The position numbers were made by a program, and so were the translations under genes. A stretch of DNA of 64,000 nt from contig NW_026944036.1 of assembly GCF_033296635.1 (NCBI RefSeq), positions 186,001-250,000 of the forward strand, written 5' to 3'. The notes below the pieces were generated by a model, which was not told the origin of the DNA, made no database searches, and saw only the letters and a program-made list of their open reading frames with translations. The stretch is from Dichotomopilus funicola (taxonomy: Eukaryota > Ascomycota > Sordariomycetes > Sordariales > Chaetomiaceae). Of the stretch, positions 24,060 through 35,200 are shown in pieces (within the stretch, counting starts at the first letter, position 1; each line of letters starts with the position of its first letter).

Positions 24060-25540
24060 ATGACCATCTCCAAGATCCACGCTCGCTACGTCTACGACTC
24101 TCGCGGTAACCCCACCGTCGAGGTCGACGTGGTGACTGACCTTGGCCTCCACCGCGCCATTGTCCCCTCGGGTGCCTCCACCGGTTCGTCGCACTTTACT
24201 CTCCGGGCGTGCATTTCGTAACCAAGGACCTCCTCCCAAAAAAGTCCCCGACTGACGATTTCGTTACCATAGGCCAGCACGAGGCTTGCGAGCTCCGCGA
24301 CGGTGACAAGACCAAGTGGGGTGGCAAGGGTGTCCTCCAGGCCGTGAAGAACGTCAACGAGGTCATCGGCCCCGCGATCATCAAGGAGGACATTGACGTC
24401 AAGGACCAGTCCAAGGTTGACAAGTTCCTCATCGACCTCGATGGCACCCCCAACAAGACCAAGCTCGGTGCCAACGCCATTCTCGGTGTGAGCCTGGCCA
24501 TCGCCAAGGCCGGTGCCGCTGAGAAGGGCGTGCCCCTCTATGCTCACATCTCGGACCTTGCGGGCACCAAGAAGCCCTACGTCCTCCCCGTTCCCTTCAT
24601 GAACGTCCTGAACGGCGGGTAAGTTTAGTCTTTTGATTCTTTGCGCGATTTGCGTGGGTGTTCCAAGTCGTAGGCTCTGACAATAGTTGATAGCTCCCAT
24701 GCCGGTGGCCGTCTGGCTTTCCAGGAGTTCATGATCGTCCCGTCTGCTGCTCCCTCGTTCTCCGAGGCCCTGCGCCAGGGTGCTGAGGTGTACCAGAAGC
24801 TCAAGGCTCTAGCCAAGAAGCGCTACGGCCAGTCTGCCGGCAACGTCGGTGACGAGGGTGGTGTCGCTCCGGATATCCAGACCCCCAAGGAGGCGCTCGA
24901 CCTCATCACGGACGCCATCAAGGAGGCCGGCTACGAGGGTCAGATGAAGATCGCCATGGACGTTGCGTCCAGCGAGTTCTACAAGACCGACGCCAAGAAG
25001 TACGACCTCGACTTCAAGAACCCCGACAGCGACCCGGCCAAGTGGCTCACGTACGAAGAGCTCGCCGCCCTGTACGCGGACCTGTCCAAGGAGTACCCCA
25101 TCGTCTCGATCGAGGACCCCTTCGCCGAGGACGACTGGGAGGCCTGGAGCTACTTCTACAAGTCCCAGGACATCCAGATCGTGGCGGACGACCTGACGGT
25201 CACCAACCCGCTGCGCATCAAGCAGGCCATCGACCTCAAGGCGGCCAACGGCCTGCTCCTCAAGGTCAACCAGATCGGTACCCTCACCGAGTCGATCCAG
25301 GCGGCCAAGGACTCGTACGCCGACAACTGGGGCGTCATGGTGTCCCATCGCTCGGGTGAGACCGAGGATGTGACCATTTCGGACGTTGTGGTTGGTATCC
25401 GCTCGGGCCAGATCAAGACCGGTGCGCCGTGCCGCTCGGAGCGTCTTGCCAAGCTCAACCAGATCCTCCGCATCGAGGAGGAGCTTGGTGACAACGCCAT
25501 CTATGCCGGCGAGAACTTCCGCAAGGCCGTGCAGCTGTAA
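24060..25540 (+). CDS. eno1: Enolase (2-phosphoglycerate dehydratase)
   Basis: Converts 2-phosphoglycerate to phosphoenolpyruvate in glycolysis; cytosolic, Mg-dependent. Exons 24060-24183, 24273-24618 and 24694-25540 give 438 residues, exactly the usual length. Visible family motifs: YDSRGNPTVEVDVVTD at the start, SGASTG spanning the first intron, NVLNGG-SHAGG spanning the second, FMIVPSAAPSFSEALRQGAEV, VGDEGGVAPDI, SIEDPFAEDDW, the catalytic-lysine signature LLLKVNQIGTLTE and VSHRSGETEDVTI. Introns are 89 and 75 nt, and both interrupt Gly codons. A long antisense ORF at 24809-25348 is a shadow of GC-rich codon use. Confidence 0.98.
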
Positions 25541-26251
25541 GGCGGGTGGGTCATGATTGCTTAACGGAAAAGGAACGACCCACTCGGGAGGAACCGGTCG
25601 CTCGGGAATCGGGCCCGGCCGCTGGGACGAACGAACAAGAGGCGTTACCTCGGATCTCGGAATGGGTTAGAAAACGGAGGTAGTGTGGCTTTAGAAACGA
25701 ATAAAATACCAGGCCGTAGCTGCCAAACGATTGATGATTCACATCCGTTCCTAGCCGAGTGTCGGGTGCTTCTGGTGCTCTGGTGAAGCGAACAAGGATC
25801 CCAGCTGCATGAGATGGAGTGCTTGAGTGGCTTGAGTGGGTCAAGATGAGCGCAGCTCTCTGCCAAGTAAAATGAAGGGGAACCAGCTGGCAATGCCAGG
25901 TGTTGCCAGCCGTAAATGGTTGCTACGGTGACAGCCCAAATATTTGCCGAAACGAGCCTAACAAGAAACAGGAAAGTGGGCTTTTTGATTCGTCGCGAGC
26001 TGCAACCCCTCAAACTTGACACAACCCTCCCAAAACGCGTCCCACTTTCCGGACACCCAACTCTTGTCACTCCAGACTTGATCAGGTAGGTCAGTGATCT
26101 GAGACCTCGCCTTCATTTTGGTCCTTTTTCAAGGCCGCATTCATTTTGCAATCACTGCACTTCTCCAATTTCTCTCTTTTTATTTACTCAATTATTCACC
26201 CCGCCAAAGCAAACCCCGCTGCGGGCTCCCCGCAAGCACGCAAAAGAAAAG
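25541..26251. other. Intergenic between enolase and the MadBub gene
   Basis: Enolase 3' flank and a short promoter or leader rich in C/A before the next ATG. Nothing else is seen. Confidence 0.5.
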
Positions 26252-29200
26252 ATGGCGCCCAACAACAACAACGACGCCGTCAACTTCGACATAATCGAAG
26301 ACCACAAAGAAAACATCCAAGCCCTCCCCAGCGGCCGCTCCGCCCGCAAGCTCGCCGAACTCTATTCCGCCCCCTCTCCCCTCCACCCCCAATCCTCCAC
26401 CGGCAGCAACCACACCAACCCCCTCGACACCAAAGACGTCCACGACACCATCCGCGCCGAGTTCGAAGCCGAGCTCACCGCCTCCACCACCACCGAATCC
26501 GACGACCCCCTCGACATCTACGACCGCTACGTCCGCTGGACCCTCGACGCCTACCCCTCGGCCCAAGCCACGCCCCAGTCGCAACTCCACACCCTCCTGG
26601 AACGCGCCACGCGCACTTTTCTCAGCGCGCCGCAGTACCGTAACGATCCCCGCTACGTGCGCATGTGGCTGTATTATATCTCCTTCTTCTCCGATGCGCC
26701 GCGCGAGGCATTCGTGTTTTTGTCACGGCATGGGATTGGAGAGACGCTGGCGCTGTTTTATGAGGAGTATGCTGCTTGGTTGGAAGGGGTGGGCCGGTGG
26801 GCGCAGGCTGAGGAGGTGTATAAGTTGGGGATTGAACGGGAGGCGAGTCCGGCGGCGAGGTTGGTGAGGAAGTTTGGGGAGTTTGAGCAGAGAAGGGCGG
26901 TTAGGCAGGCGGAGGAGGGTGAAGGGGAGGATGGGGATGGGCCGTCGTCGCCGGCGTTGCCGGTTGCTAGGCCTGCGCTGGGGTTGAAGGTTGATCCGTT
27001 TGCGGCGGCGGCGGCTGCGGTGGCGGATCCGCAGGCTGCGGCAAGGCAGACTACTTCGGGGTTGGGAGGAGGGGGGGGAGGAGGACGTCCGGCAAAGCCG
27101 GCGGGACGGTCGTCGAAGCTGACGATTTTCTCAGATGCGGACGCGGCAGCAGAGCCGGCGGTGGCGTCGGCGATGGGCTCGCGTGGGGCTGGGTCGAAGG
27201 GGTGGGATAGCATTGGGTCGCTGGCGGACCGGAAGAAGGAGAATACCGTGGAGCCGAAGCCGTGGGCGGGCGAGACGCTGAAGGCGGGCGGGAAGAAGAG
27301 TGGCGCCAAGATGGCGGTGTTTCGGGATCCGGTAAGTACACACACACAGTTCCTGTCTCTCGACCCCAAACCTCCACACATAAACCTAGGTGTTGATCAA
27401 TTTAGGACTAATGTGTTTTGTGTGTTCCCTTTTGCGTGCCGCCGTCGGCGCGTGTTGGAGGGACCGTTTCTTTGTATCCAGTCTCTGCATCTTCAGTCTC
27501 AATCTGTTCTGTCCAAACAACAACAACAACAGCAGCAGCAGCAGCAGCTGTCTCAGTCCCATATCCCCATCCATCATAGCAAGGTGCAAGTTACAGTGAA
27601 CCCGTCCAATGGGAAGCGCGAGCGTGTGTTTGTCGACCTGCGCGTGGTGTACCCGACGCCGGACGAGCCGGGTACGGAGTTGAGTTTTGAGGAGGTGTGG
27701 GCTGCCACGAGGGGGTGGTTGGGAGTTCAGTGGGAGGAGGAGGAGCAGCAGCAGGCGTCGTTTGTGGATGAGAATTCGCCTGTGAGACAAGTGAAAGCCT
27801 CGCAGAAGCTGGCGATGCATCAGGATGTGGTGCGACTGGATGAAAACGGAGCGCCGATTTATCCTGGGGGGTCGAAACCCAGGAAGAAGAAGCCGGTAGA
27901 GATGAATGAGACGCAGATCAGTACGTCGATTTCCTTATTTTGGTTTTATTCTTCTTGTTGTTATTATTATTATAAGGCTACTGACACTCCCCAGTCAAAG
28001 CAAAGTTGGATTCACCATCCGGGCCAAAGATCAAAAAGAAGCGGCGTTCCACGGCCGAGCCGACGATGACACTGCACACCAAGGCGGCCACTGACGATAT
28101 TTACGATATTTTCAACGCACCGCTCAAACCTAGCGGTCATGAGCTGGGCGATAGCGATGACGAACGCTATGACTCGGAGGACTACACTAGCGGTGGGGAA
28201 AGCACTGTGACAACGACGAATATCCCCGAAGAGGACGAGAGAGAAGCAACCGGAGAACCAGGAGATGGTGAGGACGATGATGATGATGATGACGCCAAGA
28301 GTGTGGCCAGCGAGTGGTCTGAGTTCTCCACACATAAACATATCCCCGGCTTTGAAAACGAGGCTAGGGAACGGGATGATACCCAGGGCTCTGACCTAAT
28401 CGATGTCGGCCAAAATGACGGGCAAGAAGACGAGGACGACGACCTAGAGCCTCCTAGAACGAGGACCATGTTTGTGCCGATCCCGCCGGAAGACTATGTG
28501 CCGAGCCGGCGGCCGTACAGAGACCCCGTCGAGGCGGCTAACAACCGCCTGCCCTTCATGACACCCATCACGGAGCGGACGGAGACGTCGCTGGACATGA
28601 CGAGCGAGCAGAGCCGGTACGGAAAGACGCCGTCTAGGAGGCGGGTTGAAGACATGCTTGAAGAGGAGGAGGGTGATGAGGATGATGAGCACAGAATGGA
28701 CGAGGACGCAGAAGAGGATGATCTCTTGGACTTGGAGCCTTTGAGTAGCCCGCTTAGGGACGTGGTTCTTGAGGACAGCCCAAGAGGCAAGATCCCGCAG
28801 CCGCTGCTCCCCAAGGCCAAGGGCAAGCCGTTTGCCCCGAAACCACTCGTGCCCAAGGGGCCCATCATCAAGGAGGCCCAGTGCAATCCCGTGGACGACG
28901 CGGTCCGGGCTGAGATTCTGGCGAACATGCACCCTCCGCTGAGTTCATATGACGGCTTCTACGACCATCGCAGCGAAACATATGGGAGGGGCGCCGAGAT
29001 CCGTAAATTTGCCAAAGCCGCGGGCAAGGGCAGTCGGACGAGCACCGACAAGACGGGCAACCTGGGGACGGCCGTGGTGCTGGATTTCCCGAGGACCAAG
29101 TCGCAGTACACGATCCGCAAGGAGCTCGGGGCGGGTGCCTTTGCGCCGGTGTATCTGGTTGAGAATTCACGTCCAGATGGGAGCGGGTCAGGGAATGGAG

Positions 29201-30195
29201 ACGAAGATGAAAACGAAAACAGGCACAAAATCACCCACTACCGCCGCCAAGCCCGCGAAGCCCTCAAGATGGAACACCCGCCAACCCCCTGGGAATTCCA
29301 CATGATGCGCCTCGCGCACACCCGACTCGGCCCGCAAGACCGCGCTACAGCGTCCCTCTCACCAGCCCTTGAGATGCACCTCTACCGCGACGAGGGGTTC
29401 CTCTTCCTGCCGTACCACCCTCACGGCACGCTCCTCGACGTGGTCAACCTCTTCCGCGGCGAAGCCTCAGGGGTCATGGACGAGCAGCTGGCCATGTTCT
29501 TCGCCATCGAACTGCTGCGCACTGTTGAGGCGCTCCATTCCAAGCAGCTGCTCCACGGGGATATCAAACCGGATAACTGTCTGCTGCGTCTCGACGATCT
29601 CGAGCCGTCATCCCCTTCTTCTTCTACCTCTGATCACCAACACAGCCAAAACCATAGTCTCTCCCCCCAATACAACCCCTCCGGCGCAGGCGGCTGGTCC
29701 GCCCGCGGCCTAACCCTCATCGACTTCGGCCGCGCCATCGACATGCGCGCCTTCACCCCCGACGTCCGTTTCATAGCCGACTGGAAGCCCACGGCCCAAG
29801 ACTGCGCCGAGATGCGCGAGGGCCGGCCCTGGACCTGGCAAATCGACTATCACGGCCTGGCCGGCACACTTCACGTGCTCCTCTTCGGGAAGTACATCGA
29901 GACTGTCCGATGTGATGACCAAGGGCTGGCTACGAGTGGAGTCGGCGGGAGGAGGTATAGGGTCAGGGAGAGTCTGAAGAGGTATTGGCAGACGGAGATT
30001 TGGGGGGAGTGTTTTGAGTTGTTGTTGAATCCCGGGGTGCATGTGGAGGGGGAGGAGGGGGGCAGGATGCCGGTTGTGAGGGGGTTGAGGGCGGTGAGGG
30101 AACGGATGGAGGGGTGGTTGGTGGGGAATTGTGAGAGGGGGGTTGGGTTGAGGGGGTTGATGGGGAGGGTGGAGGGGTGGGCTAAGAGGAGGTAG
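26252..30195 (+). CDS. bub1: Combined Mad3/Bub1 spindle-checkpoint kinase (MadBub type)
   Basis: Delays anaphase until kinetochores are attached. Exons 26252-27331, 27497-27920 and 27995-30195 give about 1234 residues; an alternative acceptor at 27481 would add five. The Bub1/Mad3 TPR region (WLYYISFFSDAPREAFVFL...EEYAAWLEGVGRWAQAEEVY) is flanked by two KEN boxes, residues 19-21 and 329-331, the Mad3-like APC/C-inhibitor signals. A GLEBS-like Bub3-binding stretch (PGTELSFEEVWAATRGWL) follows, then acidic linkers and a FMTPITERTE motif. The C-terminal kinase has a glycine loop ELGAGAFAPVYLV, the catalytic loop LLHGDIKPDNCLL (HGD is usual for Bub1) and LIDFGRAIDM. A Ser/His/Gln-rich insert of about 35 residues splits the two loops. 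A short poly-Gln run (from CAA/CAG codons) opens exon 2. The gene is convergent with APN1. Confidence 0.92.
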
Positions 30196-30577
30196 TCTTT
30201 TTTTCTGTGTTTTTCTTGCTGTTGATTTATTGTGTTTTCTTTTTACTTCTTTTCTTCTGTTTTTTTCCTGTAGATTTGTGATTTGAGTAAATGATATCCT
30301 TTGGTCGCCGAATATAGATACACGTTTGGCCGGTATTTTGCTTGCTAGCGTCTACCATGCTTCGAATGCCTGGCTTAGATCCCGCATTACCCCCGTGAGT
30401 GATGACAAGAGAGTTTTCAAAAAAACGGCCGATGTATGGCGGATGTGTTTGATTCATTATTATGTCTGATTTACACAGTTCTGAAGGCCTGCCCAAATCC
30501 CGCTTAGCTTTAGGGGGTATTGTACACATTATACAGTACAATATCTCATCATACACAAGCAGCCCTTCAGCAGTGGG
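30196..30577. other. Convergent intergenic between MadBub and APN1
   Basis: T-rich 3' flank of the checkpoint kinase meeting the 3' flank of APN1. No gene is seen. Confidence 0.5.
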
Positions 30578-32065
30578 CTACTCACTCTCCCCACAAGAAT
30601 CACACGACTCCTCCTCATCCTTCTTCTTCCTCCCCTTCCCCTTCGCAGCCGGCCACTTCAAAGCCGTCTGCTTCGCACCCCCCTTCGCACCAGCCGTCCC
30701 CTTCCCCTTACCCCCCGCCCCCTTCTTCGCGTCCTTCCCGGCCTTCTTATCCACCTGCTCCTGCACCCTCTCCCGTTCCGCCTGCCCCTTGACCTGCAAC
30801 GCAGCCGCCTTCTCCTTGAACCCCTCACTCTCCGCATCCATCCCAATCAACCCCTCCAACAACTTGATCTCATCCGCCCACACCTGCTTGTTCTCTACCA
30901 TCTTCCCGTTGGGGCCCTTCTCCTCGATCGGCGTCTCGAGAACCATGGGTAGGTTCTGAAGGGATTCGTGGTTCATCAGGCTGTGGAAGGCGCGCAGGCC
31001 GAGGAATCCCGTGCCAATGTTGGCGTGGAGATCGCGGTGGGAGGCAAAGGGCGCTTTGCTATCGTTGAGGTGCAGGGCACGGAGGTATGACAGGCCGATG
31101 ATGCTATCAAAGTCGGCGAGGGTTTTGGTGAAAGTTCCCGGGGTGCGCATGTCATACCCCGCGGCGAAGGCGTGGCAGGTGTCGAGACAGACGCCCACGC
31201 GCGACTTGTCGTCGACTTGGGCGATGATGTCGCGGAGTTCTTCGAAGCGGGAGCCGACTACGTTGCCGCTGCCGCACATGTTTTCGAGGAGGATGACCAC
31301 GGAGGAGGTGGCGGCGTGCGCGCGGTTGAGCTGGGAGGCGATGCGGCTGCAGGCGGAGGCCATGCTGGCGCCGCCAGTTGAGCCGGGGTGGAAGTTGTAT
31401 AGGGTGATGCCGAGGGCTTCGCAGCGTTGGAGGTCGTCGAGGAAGCTGTCGTAGGCTTGTTGGGCTTTGGCTGCGTCGGCTTGGGCGAGGTTGATGAGGT
31501 AGGAGCCGTGGGGGACGATGTGTTTGGCCGCGTCGTATTTTTGGGTTTGGAGCCCGGCATGGAAGGCTGTCTTGGTCTCGTCGGCGAGGGGCGGGCTCAC
31601 CCATTTGCGTTGGGATTTGAGGAAGAGGGCGAAGGCGTTGGCGCCGATGTTGCTGGCGTTTTGCACCGCGTTGTGTACGCCCCCGGCGGCCGAGACGTGG
31701 GCGCCAATGTACATGGCGCGTGGGAGCGAGGACACGGCTGTTCGTGCGGCGAGCGCCATCTCGTCGCTGGTTTCCTTCTTGGAGGCGGCTGTCTTGCGCT
31801 TCTTGGGCGCTGGTTTCTTGTCCTCTTCCTTTTCCTCGGCCTTAACTGGTGCTGTGTTTTGGGTGTCCTCGTCGAGTTCCGACTCATCTTCCTCTACCGG
31901 TGCCGGTTTACGCTTTGGTGCCGCCCTCTTGGTCTCAACCTTGACTTTTGATTTGGTGATAACCGTGGTGTCGACTTCCTCCGCAACGACCTCCTTTTTT
32001 ACGCGGGTGGACTCAGTTTTGACTGCTTGTGCCTGCGCTGCCCTGCGGGCAGATTGTCGAACCAT
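30578..32065 (-). CDS. apn1: AP endonuclease Apn1 (endonuclease IV family)
   Basis: Cuts DNA 5' of abasic sites in base-excision repair. A single uninterrupted minus-strand frame of 495 residues starts at the ATG 32065. About 110 N-terminal residues are basic and low complexity (KRAAPKRKPAP, KKPAPKKRKTAA), fitting a nuclear signal. The catalytic barrel begins at YIGAHVSAAGGVHNAVQNA and shows the metal-site blocks NFHPGS, ILLENMCGSGNVVGS, VGVCLDTCHAFAAGYD, LHLNDSK, HRDLHANIGTGFLG and MVLETP. The C-terminal tail is Ala/Gly/Lys-rich and ends in a small Cys pair (CDSCGESE). The core matches the endonuclease IV length of about 280; both tails are extra, as in other fungal forms. Confidence 0.96.
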   Translation of the reverse strand: MVRQSARRAAQAQAVKTESTRVKKEVVAEEVDTTVITKSKVKVETKRAAPKRKPAPVEEDESELDEDTQNTAPVKAEEKEEDKKPAPKKRKTAASKKETSDEMALAARTAVSSLPRAMYIGAHVSAAGGVHNAVQNASNIGANAFALFLKSQRKWVSPPLADETKTAFHAGLQTQKYDAAKHIVPHGSYLINLAQADAAKAQQAYDSFLDDLQRCEALGITLYNFHPGSTGGASMASACSRIASQLNRAHAATSSVVILLENMCGSGNVVGSRFEELRDIIAQVDDKSRVGVCLDTCHAFAAGYDMRTPGTFTKTLADFDSIIGLSYLRALHLNDSKAPFASHRDLHANIGTGFLGLRAFHSLMNHESLQNLPMVLETPIEEKGPNGKMVENKQVWADEIKLLEGLIGMDAESEGFKEKAAALQVKGQAERERVQEQVDKKAGKDAKKGAGGKGKGTAGAKGGAKQTALKWPAAKGKGRKKKDEEESCDSCGESE

Positions 32066-35000
32066 GGTGAACGTCAGTTCCGTTTGTTAGTCAATCGATG
32101 ATATTACCGGCGGTGGCGAACACAAAAGTTTATTCAGCGGACATGAGTCGAGATTCGCGTGGCAAAAGGTGATGGAGAAGCTTGTCTTGGCCAGGGCGCG
32201 TCACAACGCGCCGCGAGATCACGTGATGATAGGTCCTCATTAAGCTCCCTTCGTACTCTGTCCAATCAGAACTCGAGAATGGCGGCTTGCCCGGGCGTTC
32301 ACTACCGGTGGTCAGGTGACCTCAGTGCAATGTAGTGTCCTACCCTAGTAAGCAGATTGACTCTCTCCGCGGACCACCGTATCGTTCAGCTTGCATTGAT
32401 GAGGATGGGAAGGATCAATGTGCCCAGAGCTCCAGAACTCAAGATGAACTCGTCTCCCCCACCATCCCGCCGTCCGAACAGGGAGCGGCGCAGCGCATCA
32501 CTCGAGACGACGAAGCAGCAGCAACAGGATTCAGCCACTTCAGCTGCTGATGCGGCAGCACACCACATTGTTTTTGCCCTTTTCGGGTATGCTGAGACAA
32601 TTGAGAACTCATCTCCAGAGGGGCTGTTTTTCGTTTGCATTGATAATTCATTTCGTTCAAGAGAAACTAGCTCTAACTCCGAACAGCAGACTATTGATTT
32701 GATGTTGACTTGACGATGAACAGGCAGCCAGATTTCAAGATGGGTGAGATCCGTTTGCTTGGCGCGCCGCACGGGTCGGTTTCCTTTCCGAGCCAACGGC
32801 CGCCGCGGAATTGAGTCCGTCACCAACGTTTCTTCAACACCATGTTTGACCAGGTAGCATTCGGCTCCGTCCCTCGGATTCCTTGTCGCATCAAAGGCTG
32901 GTCAAGGCCGAGAGTGCCTCCGACCGTGCCTGGGGATGGGCCCCTGGCTTACCGGCAGAATGATAACTCTTGACGACGAACATGCAGTTGTGGACGCCCA
33001 GGCCAGAGGTGAGTTTGGTCTGGCTTTGGAATCTCGAGCATGGGACTGCCGAGTCCATGTAACAAACAGATGCAACATGCAACCTTTCAGGGAGGCTTCA
33101 GGGCTCCGGTTGTGTTTTTAGCCCTTGACCGTGCACCCGGCCCATGCAGCCCTTTGTCGAATGTGTCCAATGGGAAAGGTTGGCGGGGACTTTATAGTGG
33201 GGCATTATGCTATTTTTGTCGCTCTTTTCTTCGCTGGGCCTCTCATCAATCAGCAACGATGCAAGGCGCAATGGGTTACGCAGTGTCCGAGTAGCGACAG
33301 ACTACGTCGAAGAGGAGCAGACTGAATCGAGAGGTGGATTTCATCAGTATTCCCCAAGGGCGGTAAACCCTAGGCTGCGCTTCAAGGTCGCATATATCTG
33401 TCCGCCGGCGGTTATTTGGGCGTCTAACATTCACCTCGAGAAACTCTTGGAGGTCACTTTATCCGCGACATCTGCAGGGCAGAAAACGAAACATTTCGGC
33501 AGGGGAGCCCTCATCCCCAGCCAAGGTTGCCGGCAGTGGCTTGCGCGCAAACCAGTCGGCTGGAACCGACCTGTGAGTTTGTTGCGAACGTCAACTGCCA
33601 GGTTGTTCGGTTTCGACGGTTTCGAACTATTTCGAGGCTGGGACTCCCTGGCTCATCGGCGGCGGGCGACGGGAGCCTCGGTCGATCGGTGAGCGTTCCA
33701 GAAGACATCTCCGGGCGGGGCCTTGGACCGGGACCTGGACTGGGGATCCGTCAGCTTTGTGCCCGTATTCAGCACGGAGCAAACGCCCTGTTGAGAACGA
33801 GTCAACAAGAACAGGTCGGGAAATCGGTGTTTCTCGCATCTTGCAGCCGCGGCTTGTCGATCATTTGCATGGTTTCTGCAAGATTCGCCTCCCGCGTATA
33901 TGTGGGCTTTTGAACGAGAGCCCCCTGAGCCCCAAGAGGGAAACGTTCAGGGTCAGACGGGACGGGAGGCAAGGGAAGGCGCAGCTGGCGTACGGATGGA
34001 GGGGTAGTTTCCACGTTTTTGGTTGAGTTCCTCTTCTTGGTTCTCACTCTGTTCCCGCTACTCTCACTGCTCTCACTGCTTTCACCTTGATATTCACGTT
34101 TCGTCCCGAGTGTTTCTCCAGACCCTTTTCGGCAATTCCCGAGCTGGCGCCTGGCGGTGGCTGACACCCCGGGTCTTGGCGTCGTCGTCGTTGCTTTCCA
34201 ATTCGGCCAGTGTGTTCCAGTGAGGGAAGCCCCCGAGATTGAGGCCTGAGCCCGGGTTCATTTTCAGCCCGTTCAAGTGCTTGAAAGCGTTGCATGGAGT
34301 TTCCGTTCGGGCCCGTGCCAACGCCTGCGCCCCCAAAAGTTCCCGTCTCGTTGCGGCGCTGCGTTGGAGCCCTTGTAGCACCTGGAGGTGCAAGCCCGCA
34401 ACGCAACGCATGAAGTGGTGCAGAAGGGCATTTCCAAATTGGGCACTGCAGGGAATGGAAAGACGGCCTCTTCTCTGCAGCTTTCCCGTTCGTCCATACC
34501 TACACTACATGCACAGATCCATCCGGACACCTCCCTCGATTCACCTCCCTCCCGTCTGAAGAATCCGACTTTCGGCGTGTTTGAACACACCACCAACAGA
34601 ATAACAACACCCGATCACCCCAATCGGGCAGTTTGCGTACCGCCCTGCAGTCGCATTGTGTGTGCCATTCGACGACAAAGCGCCAACTGCAACCGAACAG
34701 TGCCCCCAACTGCAGAAGCACCAACAGCCCGACTTCCTTCCTTCACCACCTGCAGCATCAATCTCGCAGCCCAGCCGAGCCTGGCCGAAGCGGTGACTTT
34801 TTGTCCGCGTCAGCGCGAAAGGGAAAAGGCAGATTGCGAAAAAAAGACGCCAACGCTTTTGGGCGCATTTCTCGAGGGGCAGCCTCAGCCTCATTCGCCC
34901 ACTCACGCCCGCCCGACGACTTTCTTCTCTTGCGTGTCACCCCAAGACGGCAACACAACGAAAAAGAAGCACGAGAAGAAAAAAAAAAGGGCAAGAAAAA

Positions 35001-35200
35001 AGAAGAAGACGAAAAAGAAAATAACCCGATGGCGAGCCCCAACACCGACCCATGATTTTCCTGGCTCGACGACAACCCGGCCCCCCTACGACCGCGATCG
35101 CATCCATTACGGGAACGGGGACAACCTGAGGTCCTTTGGGAGTGGACCTGACGAGTTGAGGGCCGAGTAGGAAGGAGCATAACCCCACAGTACAGACGAG
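32066..35200. other. Divergent 3.1-kb intergenic region between APN1 and the F-box/CaaX gene
   Basis: No gene is supported on either strand. The last kilobase (about 34020-35200) is rich in CT tracts and A-runs (e.g. 34970-35020), typical of a long promoter or leader. The open frame 34388-35170 has no ATG at its start and no domain. Such a long divergent spacer suggests a complex promoter, but no named motif is claimed. Confidence 0.45.

Noticed and set aside
24809..25348. 179-codon minus-strand ORF within enolase
   Set aside because: Antisense shadow of a highly biased gene.
29550..29590. HGD instead of HRD in the MadBub kinase, suspected pseudokinase
   Set aside because: HGDIKPDN is the normal form in Bub1 kinases; DFG is intact.
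34388..35170. Open frame of 260 codons before the F-box/CaaX gene
   Set aside because: Starts with GTG, Lys-run rich and no domain; best read as promoter or leader.
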